11,181 bases of DNA. It comes from Gemmatimonadota bacterium (GTDB lineage Bacteria; Gemmatimonadota; Gemmatimonadetes; Longimicrobiales; UBA6960). This document shows positions 6,281-11,181 of the stretch, piece after piece (the first letter of the stretch is position 1; the number at the start of each line of letters is the position of its first letter). Position numbers and translations under genes: made by a program. The stretch covers positions 31,917 to 43,097 of the forward strand of contig PAUA01000004.1 of the NCBI GenBank assembly GCA_002712565.1, read 5' to 3'. The notes below the pieces were generated by a model. It saw only the letters and a list, made by a program, of their open reading frames with translations, did not search any database and had not been told where the DNA came from.

Positions 6281-7840
6281 CTACTCTTCTGGGCGGAGCT
6301 GCTGGCCCACGGCGTTTTCGAGGTTCGCCAGGCCGGCATAGAACGAATATAGACCGTCCAAGTAAGCCCGTTCCCCCTCCGCCATCGTACGCTCTGCGTC
6401 GAGCAATACAATGAAATTGTCCGCACCTAGACCGTATCGCGTGCGCGACATCTCCAGTTGCTCGGCGGCCACCTCGCGGCTCCGCTCCTCCACCTGAACC
6501 ACACTGAATGCCGTCATCAGCGCATCGAGTGCAGATGTCACGCTAGTCCTAATCTGTAATTCCTCCGCCCGGCGGGAATACACAGCGTCCTCGAGTTGGT
6601 TGGAGGCCTGAGACACCGACCGCTCCCTGCTGAACCCGTTGAAAATCGGAATACTCAACCTCAAACTTGCTGAGAACGGCTGGCGTGTGAAGCCGAACGG
6701 AAAAGACCTGTTTCCGCCAAGGATCGACTCGCGGGCCTCGGTGCTGAGCTCCCCCGAGCCACACTGTTGGGGAAATCCCTCAAGCGGCGTCGTCAGGCCT
6801 GCTGAAATGTTGTTGAACGTCTGGCAACTCGCTAGCGCCCCAGCGGCACCCCTCTCGGCATTTGCGACGAGGAAGTCCCCGTTTGCGACTTCTTGAGTAA
6901 AACCCGACCAGCCACCCGTAAGGGTAACGCTCGGAAAATATTGCCCGCGGGCTTGCTGGAGGTTCGCGCGCCGAGCCCCTTCGTTGGCCACAACGGCTGT
7001 GAGCCCAGGGTGTGACTCCAGGGCAATCGAAATCAACTCCGTACTAGTCCAGGAGGGGCGGAACACTTCGAATTGACTCACCAGCTCCACGTCGGCACCG
7101 AGATCCAGGCCGACGGTCTCCAAGAGCCTCAGAGTCTCCACCCGCATGGCCGACTCTGCCTGTAGCAGAGCGACCGAGTCACGTCCGACCTGCACTTGCG
7201 CTGCCGCAGCGTCCATGACGATGGCTGCCTGCGCATCCACACGGGCCTGCACGATTTCGAGATTTTCGAGAGAACTGTCAACCTGTCTGCGGGCCACGTG
7301 GACCCGATCTCGCGCACGTAACGCTACCATGTACTGGAGCGTGACCCCGTATTCCATGAGAAACTCCGCCGCGTCGGTCAATGCTCGGGCGGCGTTCCGA
7401 TCGGCTTTGGCACTGCCGAGACCGAACACGGTGTTGCCGTTCAACGTGTACGACCCTCCAATCGAAAAACTGGAATAGTAGAGCGCCCCTCGCTCCACCC
7501 CACCCGTATTGATCGTCCCGATCCGCGACTCTCCCGGAGCTTGGTAAGTTGCGCTCGCGTTCGCCGTGAACGACGGAAGGATAAGGTTACTCGTCGCTTG
7601 CCTCACACCCCAATCGAACTGCGCCTCGTTGTTCTGCGTGGAAAGAAACGTGGGGTTGTTCTCACGGGCGAGTTCGATCGCCTCGTCCAATGTAAGACTC
7701 ACGGTTTCCTGCCCCAGCGCCATCGCCGCGGTCGCTAAAAAAACAGCCGCCGTCAGCACCGCTGCTCTCTTTGCGTGCCCAGCCTCCCAATCCGCCATTC
7801 GCGTCACCCTCTGTCTCATTCGCGTCACCCTCGGTCTCAT
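6281..7840 (-). CDS. TolC-family outer-membrane efflux channel
   Basis: With the start at 7840 the product is 519 aa, the usual TolC length. A signal peptide (VLTAAVFLATAAMALG) is followed by LTLDEAIELARENNP, the standard opening of the outer-membrane efflux protein domain. Two such repeats follow; the second contains RLSIPIFNGFSRER and RYGLGADNFIVLLDAERT. Periplasmic coiled-coil helices are rich in Ala, Gln and Glu. A loop insertion (about residues 325-385) carries two cysteines (339 and 360), possibly a surface disulfide. The frame is open up to 8260, but that extra 140 residues looks unlike protein, so I reject it. Three in-frame ATGs (7840, 7819, 7798) each have a Shine-Dalgarno-like GAGGTGA or GAGGGTGA; the first is best. 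As first gene of the train it probably exports the substrate of the adaptor and ATPase encoded next. Confidence 0.92.
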   Translation of the reverse strand: MRPRVTRMRQRVTRMADWEAGHAKRAAVLTAAVFLATAAMALGQETVSLTLDEAIELARENNPTFLSTQNNEAQFDWGVRQATSNLILPSFTANASATYQAPGESRIGTINTGGVERGALYYSSFSIGGSYTLNGNTVFGLGSAKADRNAARALTDAAEFLMEYGVTLQYMVALRARDRVHVARRQVDSSLENLEIVQARVDAQAAIVMDAAAAQVQVGRDSVALLQAESAMRVETLRLLETVGLDLGADVELVSQFEVFRPSWTSTELISIALESHPGLTAVVANEGARRANLQQARGQYFPSVTLTGGWSGFTQEVANGDFLVANAERGAAGALASCQTFNNISAGLTTPLEGFPQQCGSGELSTEARESILGGNRSFPFGFTRQPFSASLRLSIPIFNGFSRERSVSQASNQLEDAVYSRRAEELQIRTSVTSALDALMTAFSVVQVEERSREVAAEQLEMSRTRYGLGADNFIVLLDAERTMAEGERAYLDGLYSFYAGLANLENAVGQQLRPEE

Positions 7841-7859
7841 CGTGTCACCTCGGTCTCCG
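7799..7859 (-). repeat. 21-bp tandem repeat carrying repeated ribosome site and ATG
   Basis: Units at 7799-7819 and 7820-7840 are identical at 20 of 21 bases, and a shorter third copy covers about 7841-7857. On the minus strand each unit reads GAGGGTGACGCGA-ATG (GAGGTGACACG-ATG in the outer copy). The translated result is MRPRVTR-MRQRVTR-MADWE, so each duplication added seven residues in frame and one extra start site. Confidence 0.8.
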
Positions 7860-8006
7860 CGCACGTTGATATGTCCATCCATGTGAAGCAAGGTCCGACT
7901 GGAACCAGCCCAAGAGCCAACGACTCCACCACCACCCTGCCCCGCACCTTGCGATCGGACCCCGCTACATTCGTCTTCGTGCTCGTTCTTCATGCACAGT
8001 CCATAG

Positions 8007-8021
8007 GGAAGACCCGTGCCA
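8007..8021 (-). promoter_or_regulatory. Sigma-54-like (-24/-12) promoter for the envelope gene train
   Basis: The minus strand reads TGGCACGGGTCTTCC. The -24 block TGGCACG is a perfect consensus match and the spacing to the -12 block is correct. The -12 block is TTCC in place of TTGC, one mismatch at a position that is normally strongly conserved. Transcription would start near 7995, about 155 nt before the tolC-like start at 7840. If real, expression needs an activator ATPase of the NtrC type, likely bound further upstream in this region. Confidence 0.4.
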
Positions 8022-8316
8022 AACGCGATGTATCTTCTTAAACCGTTATACCAATTTCGGTTACACCCCTGGTCAGGGCCCCAAGGTCGGCCACCCTTTG
8101 GCCCATCTGCGGGACATCGCATCCCAATATCTAACCACCGGAGCGGGTATCTCGTCCTACCGGACCCAGTCTCGTACACGGCCCCCTGCGAGGGGTCCCC
8201 TACGTGACCCATCGGGGGCTGGTCTGAAGTGGCTAATTGCGACCTGAGGGTCCCAAGCAAGTCGCTGGCGGACCCGACCTAGGAGGGTGACAGAAAGGGA
8301 GGGTGGGCGTAGCACT

Positions 8317-8403
8317 TCAGCGTGCCTTGGCCTCAATCCAGTTTTCCCTGAACGTGCGCATGCCTGCATCCAACGGGATGCTCAGGATTTCGGGCTGTCC
8401 ACG
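8317..8403 (-). pseudogene. Possible remnant of a regulator C-terminal segment (28 codons)
   Basis: A minus-strand frame with stops at both ends encodes a 28-residue peptide that contains PEILSIPLDAGMRTFRENW followed by IEAKAR and a stop. It reads like real protein, and the phrase resembles the linker between the AAA+ and DNA-binding parts of sigma-54 activators. There is no start codon with a ribosome site and nothing recognisable upstream. The likeness is from memory only, and chance is a serious alternative. It matters because a sigma-54-like site lies about 300 nt downstream. Confidence 0.2.
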
Positions 8404-8428
8404 TTACCCGCCCACGCATGAACGGACA

Positions 8429-8448
8429 ACGCTAAACAGGCTTAGCGT
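8429..8448. promoter_or_regulatory. 7-bp perfect inverted repeat (candidate operator) upstream of murB
   Basis: ACGCTAA and TTAGCGT are separated by ACAGGC (20 bp in total). The size and symmetry suit a dimeric regulator, and it lies between the two diverging units, about 45 nt before a -10-like element. A hairpin in RNA is the alternative; no T-run follows. Confidence 0.35.
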
Positions 8449-8492
8449 AATCCCGAGGCATGCTTCACCCAATCCGGGTATGCTTCCTGCAA

Positions 8493-8498
8493 TACAAT
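8493..8498 (+). promoter_or_regulatory. Weak -10 element for murB
   Basis: TACAAT differs from the consensus TATAAT by one base and lies 55 nt before the preferred murB start. No good -35 hexamer is found 16-18 nt upstream, so this is a weak call. Confidence 0.25.
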
Positions 8499-8552
8499 GA
8501 AGGTTCTATCTTGGCGCGGCATGTCGACCCCAACCGGAGCAAAATCAGGACG

Positions 8553-9497
8553 ATGGTCACTGAGGAAGCCCTTCTTGAGCTCGATCAACGCCTCGGTTCT
8601 GGCAGAATGGAGGTGGATGCGCCACTCGCACCGCTGACCACGTTCCAGATCGGAGGCCCCGCCGACAGGCTCTTTCACGCACGAACCTCGGATGACCTGG
8701 GAGAGTCCATCCTGGCGGTGCGGGATCTCGGCATCCCACACTTCTTGCTCGGTAGGGGAGCCAACGTACTCGTTGGGGACCGGGGTTTTCGCGGCCTGGT
8801 GATCCGCTGTGAGGTGGACGGCACGGAATTCTTGGGCGATGGCCGCGTCCGCGCTGGTGCAGGCGTTGATACTCACCCCGATCTCATCGAGGCGACCGTC
8901 TCCCGCGGACTCGGTGGACTTCACCACTTTGTCGGGATCCCGAGCACCGTGGGTGGGGCCATGTGGCAAAACCTGCACTTTCTCTCACCTGCGCCTGAGA
9001 GAGAGCGCACCGTTTTCTTGGAAGAGGTGGTCGAATCTGCCGAGATCCTCTCGGAAGAGGGAGAACGACGGACGGTGGATCGGGAGTACTTCCAGTTCGG
9101 TTACGACTACAGCATCCTGCACGATAGGGCCGACGTCGTGCTCTCGGTGGACTTCCAGTTGACCCCCGCTCCCACTGAGGAACTACGCCGTGTCATGGCG
9201 GAAAACCTCGTCTGGCGTAGAGAGCGGCATCCGGACCTGAACGTTCTGGCAAGCGCGGGCTCAATCTTCCAGAAAATCGAGGGAGTCGGCGCCGGGCGCC
9301 TCATAGACCAGTGCGGGCTCAGGGGACAAACCCACGGAGGTGCCCAGATCTTCACGAAACATGCCAATATCGTAGTAAACCGAGGAGGTGCAACTGCCGC
9401 CGATGTCCGAGCCCTGATCGAGCTCGCTCAGACGCGAGTCGCCGACGAGCTCGGATACGAATTGGTGCCGGAAATCGCCTTCGTAGGGGAGTTTTGA
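8553..9497 (+). CDS. murB: UDP-N-acetylenolpyruvoylglucosamine reductase (MurB)
   Basis: MurB reduces UDP-GlcNAc-enolpyruvate to UDP-MurNAc with NADPH and FAD in the cytoplasm, the second committed step of peptidoglycan synthesis. From ATG 8553 the product is 314 aa, close to the short-loop MurB type. FAD-binding features are TTFQIGGPADRLF (29-41), LGRGANVLVGDRGFRGLVI (66-84) and GIPSTVGGAMWQN (128-140). The catalytic serine is Ser237 in AGSIF and the catalytic glutamate is Glu307 in VPEIAFVG. The block usually reading YRxS is here YDYS (184-187), so the substrate-binding arginine is an aspartate. The frame is open to an ATG at 8460, but the extra 31 residues lie outside the family and AGGA (8547-8550) precedes 8553, although only 2 nt away. 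No other cell-wall genes are adjacent. Confidence 0.9.
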   Translation: MVTEEALLELDQRLGSGRMEVDAPLAPLTTFQIGGPADRLFHARTSDDLGESILAVRDLGIPHFLLGRGANVLVGDRGFRGLVIRCEVDGTEFLGDGRVRAGAGVDTHPDLIEATVSRGLGGLHHFVGIPSTVGGAMWQNLHFLSPAPERERTVFLEEVVESAEILSEEGERRTVDREYFQFGYDYSILHDRADVVLSVDFQLTPAPTEELRRVMAENLVWRRERHPDLNVLASAGSIFQKIEGVGAGRLIDQCGLRGQTHGGAQIFTKHANIVVNRGGATAADVRALIELAQTRVADELGYELVPEIAFVGEF

Positions 9498-9503
9498 CTC
9501 CTC
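9486..9503. terminator. Small hairpin at the convergent gene ends
   Basis: GGGGAGT (9486-9492) can pair with ACTCCTC (9497-9503) with one G-U pair around a TTTG loop that contains part of the murB stop codon. It lies in the 17-nt space where murB meets the oppositely oriented hydrolase gene. The following plus-strand run CCCTTT is a poor T-tract, so termination ability is uncertain. Confidence 0.25.
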
Positions 9504-9514
9504 ACCCTTTCCGA

Positions 9515-10183
9515 TCACCCTCCGCGGCCAGCGATCTCCCCAAGCAGGGCCGAATCGATTTCATGGCCCCCGGCATGCGTGATCGTCTTGAAGGGGATCC
9601 CTAGCTCTCTCAGCCTCGCCTCCTGGGCGACGTGGGCCTCTTCGTTGATAAAATGATCGAGAAGCCCCCGCACCAGAATGAGCTCGGCGGATCCCAGCCG
9701 CTTAGGCCCCCGGTCCAGATCGAAATCCTCAGGGAGATACGCTCCCCAAAGGATGATCCGTGTGACGTCGGTGTCTCCCGCCGCCACCCACCGGCAGGCC
9801 GTGTGGGCGCCTTGTGAGAACCCCAAGACCGTGAGGGGCACCCCTTCGCCCGACCCTCCCGCTACCTCGTCGAGAACGGCGTCGAGATACTCCACATAGT
9901 CCGTGATCTCGTTCTCCCGGTCTTCTCGTGTCATCCACGTAGCGCCGATCGGGATTTTCTTGCTACGGCGGGTCTCAGGGCCATGAAGGTAAAAGCGGGA
10001 GAGGCCCTCGGGCGCCACAATCAGCCGTTTCCCATCGTCCAGCCCGGCGAACCGGGGTAAGAAGCGCCGTGCCAGCTGTCGAATTCCATGGCATACGAGC
10101 CAGATTTCGCGGACGTCTGAGCCAGCCGCCCCCAGGGTGTAATAGCGCGCCGTTCGAGCGACCCGGATATGCCGCTCCTTCAT
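9515..10183 (-). CDS. Small alpha/beta hydrolase (phospholipase/carboxylesterase-like serine esterase)
   Basis: The 222-aa protein has no signal peptide and is probably cytoplasmic. It shows the serine-hydrolase order: an oxyanion-hole stretch WLVCHGIRQ (28-36), nucleophile elbow GFSQG (121-125, Ser123), an acid in VRGLLDHFI (Asp176) and histidine in THAGGHEID (His207). This is the arrangement of the phospholipase/carboxylesterase (acyl-protein thioesterase-like) group, with length typical of that group. The VAPEGLSRFY and GATWMTREDR segments lie where substrate-contacting loops occur. Substrate is not predictable. The start ATG overlaps the stop of the rmlC-like gene as ATGA (10183-10180), so it is translationally coupled to that gene. 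If the rmlC frameshift is real, ribosomes would stop early and expression here could fall. It ends 17 nt from murB, transcribed toward it. Confidence 0.88.
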   Translation of the reverse strand: MKERHIRVARTARYYTLGAAGSDVREIWLVCHGIRQLARRFLPRFAGLDDGKRLIVAPEGLSRFYLHGPETRRSKKIPIGATWMTREDRENEITDYVEYLDAVLDEVAGGSGEGVPLTVLGFSQGAHTACRWVAAGDTDVTRIILWGAYLPEDFDLDRGPKRLGSAELILVRGLLDHFINEEAHVAQEARLRELGIPFKTITHAGGHEIDSALLGEIAGRGG

Positions 10184-10739
10184 TGCTCGTATTGGAACGG
10201 GCTGGTCGCCGAGTCGAAGCCCGGTAGCGAGAGGTCCCTCTCGGACAGCGCAGGATTATCCACAGGCCATGGAATCCCGATCAACGGATCATCCCAAACG
10301 ATTCCACCGTCGAGCGCAGCGTCGAACTCGTTCGAGACCTTGTAGACCACATCGGCACGGTCACTGAGGCATACGTATCCGTGGGCGAAGCCCTCGGGAA
10401 TGTAGAGGATCACCCCATCTCCGCCGGACAGCACCGCACCGGCCCACTGACCGAACGTGGGAGAGCCCACCCGGAAGTCCACTGCAACGTCGAAGACCTC
10501 CCGCGGACCACTCGAACCAGTTTCGCCTGCGCCTTGGGAGGCGCTTGGTAGTGAAGCCCCCCCAGCACTCCCCGAACTGAGCGGGCATGATTGTCCTGAA
10601 GAAAGACGTCCCTGATCCCCGCTTTCTCAAACGCGGAGGCACGGTACGTCTCTGAGAAGAAGCCTCGAAAATCACCGTGCCGAGCCGGCGTGATGCGGAT
10701 GACGTCGGAGATTGAGAAAGGCTCGAAACGAAATGACAT
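10180..10739 (-). pseudogene. rmlC: dTDP-4-dehydrorhamnose 3,5-epimerase-like gene, frameshifted
   Basis: Two frames together give one 186-residue RmlC-like protein, the normal family length. The first frame (from ATG 10739) has PARHGDFRGFFSETYR, QDNHARSVRGVLGGLHYQ and QAKLVRVVRG. The second frame continues VFDVAVDFRVGSPTFG, LYIPEGFAHGY, WDDPLIGIPWP and ALSERD. The break is at 10500-10502, where the minus strand has GGG before AGG; a fourth G would restore RGEVFDVAVD. By alignment to Salmonella numbering, His63, Lys73, Asp84, His120 and the late Asp (169) are kept. Arg60 is Gly, and the catalytic Tyr139 is Phe (SNEFD). RmlC makes the nucleotide sugar for rhamnose in surface polysaccharide. 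An ATG at 10763 is an alternative start; neither has a good ribosome site. It is a recent pseudogene or a homopolymer sequencing error. Confidence 0.85.
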
Positions 10740-10956
10740 GAAAATGCTGGATGGGGTGGTCATATCGGTGTATGAGTTCACGCCGCTCGGAGGAGCGAGC
10801 GAATTGCGCCGAAAGTTGAGTGCGCGCCGCTTGACCGGCAACCCGTCGCGGGCAGCCGATGGGTGGAGGGCGGTGCCATGACCGTGGGAATACTCTCCTT
10901 CGATATCCAGTATTTCTTCTGATCTCGCGGCAGGGTACCGGGTGCCCCCGACAGGT

Positions 10957-11106
10957 CTAAGCCATAGGTGGCTCGTCCAGAATCCCGGCGTCCAACAACA
11001 CCTGGCGTGCCCTCTCCTCATCCTCTGCCCGAACGACCAGCCGCGCAGGATTGACGAACGCCAAGCCCACGTCCATGCCGCCGGCATCATCGATGAGCAG
11101 GCCTTT
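10957..11106 (-). pseudogene. C-terminal fragment resembling a DUF2007-type protein
   Basis: The minus-strand frame between TAG (11109-11107) and TAG (10959-10957) encodes 49 residues, including GLLIDDAGGMDVGLAF, NPARLVVRAEDEERARQVLL and a tail DAGILDEPPMA. The NPARLVVRAEDEERA segment reads like the last strand and helix of small DUF2007 ('putative signal transducing') proteins. The expected N-terminal half is missing: the frame is closed by a stop, and the sequence there reads better as another gene on the plus strand. The following 217 nt up to the rmlC start show no recognisable gene. The family call is from memory and is moderate. Confidence 0.45.
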
Positions 11107-11181
11107 CTAGACCAGGCCTACCAGCTACACGCCGAACGCGAATCCATGTTCTTCCACGCCCTCGAAAAAACCCGCAAAGGC
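11086..11181 (+). pseudogene. Interior fragment resembling a type I phosphodiesterase / alkaline-phosphatase-family protein
   Basis: The plus-strand frame running off the right edge encodes IIDEQAFLDQAYQLHAERES followed by MFFHALEKTRKG. The pattern AERESMFFHALEKTRKG resembles the interior of large alkaline-phosphatase-superfamily proteins, where it precedes a VFDxxDRxQHMFWR-like stretch that would lie just outside the window. No start codon or ribosome site is found upstream in this frame, and the sequence before about 11085 reads as a different gene on the minus strand. The 5' part is therefore missing and the gene is cut at the junction, or the contig is chimeric here. Marked as pseudogene because of the missing N-terminus; the part beyond the edge is unknown. 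Confidence 0.45.

Larger units (their letters stand above)
7860..8552. other. Divergent intergenic region between tolC-like gene and murB
   Basis: About 690 nt without a convincing complete gene. Open frames exist on both strands but their translations are Gly/Arg/Pro-rich and lack family features. It holds a sigma-54-like site (8007-8021), a small inverted repeat AACCG/CGGTT (8041-8062), a CCCCT-GCG-AGGGG hairpin (8183-8195), a possible relic of a regulator tail (8317-8403), a 7-bp inverted repeat (8429-8448) and a -10-like element (8493-8498). It is the expected place for the promoters of both diverging units. Confidence 0.6.

Noticed and set aside
7841..8260. N-terminal extension of the tolC-like gene by 140 codons
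   Set aside because: It is Gly/Arg/Pro-rich, lacks family similarity, would bury the signal peptide inside the protein, and overlaps the likely promoter. The ATG at 7840 has a good ribosome site.
8303..8500. 65-codon plus-strand small protein with GTG start
   Set aside because: The ribosome site is badly placed, composition is arbitrary, and the opposite strand of the same stretch reads more like protein.
8460..8552. 31-residue N-terminal extension of MurB
   Set aside because: The upstream ATG has only a GAGG one base away, the extension lies outside the family alignment, and a -10-like element lies within it.
1..11181. CRISPR arrays, tRNA or rRNA genes, insertion sequences
   Set aside because: No regularly spaced repeats, no cloverleaf or rRNA-like stretches, and no transposase or paired terminal inverted repeats were seen; the only tandem repeat is the 21-bp one at the tolC-like start.

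Overview
The window is GC-rich DNA from a Gram-negative (diderm) bacterium. Outer-membrane proteins, a TolC-type channel, a c-type cytochrome and murB all point that way. Signal peptides ending in ...AQ/...GQ and the mix of genes resemble Gemmatimonadota or Acidobacteriota, but this is an impression from gene style and no marker gene proves it. The right edge looks disturbed, as in a draft metagenomic contig.

Left and centre (195-7840, all minus strand) form one compact gene train, transcribed from right to left. The order is a TolC-family outer-membrane channel (start near 7840), a MacA/HlyD-like periplasmic adaptor, a MacB/LolD-type ABC ATPase, an OprO/OprP-like porin, an octaheme c-type cytochrome with an N-terminal carboxypeptidase-regulatory-like domain, and a small secreted beta-rich protein. 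Junctions are tight: 26 nt, 67 nt with an 18-bp perfect palindrome, TAAATG with no gap, 84 nt, and an ATGA overlap. No ABC permease gene lies in the window, although ATPase and adaptor normally serve one. The most interesting reading is therefore a cell-envelope module that joins efflux/assembly parts to a porin and a multiheme electron carrier. Its substrate and direction of electron flow cannot be read from sequence.

The divergent intergenic region (7860-8552) holds a sigma-54-like promoter pointing into the train, a short minus-strand peptide that may be the relic of a regulator, a 7-bp inverted repeat, and a weak -10 element for murB. The tolC-like gene begins in 21-bp repeats, and each of its three in-frame ATGs has its own Shine-Dalgarno-like sequence.

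The right part holds murB (8553-9497, plus), convergent with a two-gene minus-strand unit. That unit is an rmlC-like epimerase gene broken by a single-base frameshift, followed with an ATGA overlap by a small alpha/beta hydrolase. At the far right, a minus-strand tail resembling the C-terminus of a DUF2007-type protein meets, at about 11085-11106, a plus-strand piece resembling the interior of a type I phosphodiesterase/alkaline-phosphatase-family enzyme. Neither is complete, so this is a rearrangement breakpoint or an assembly chimera.
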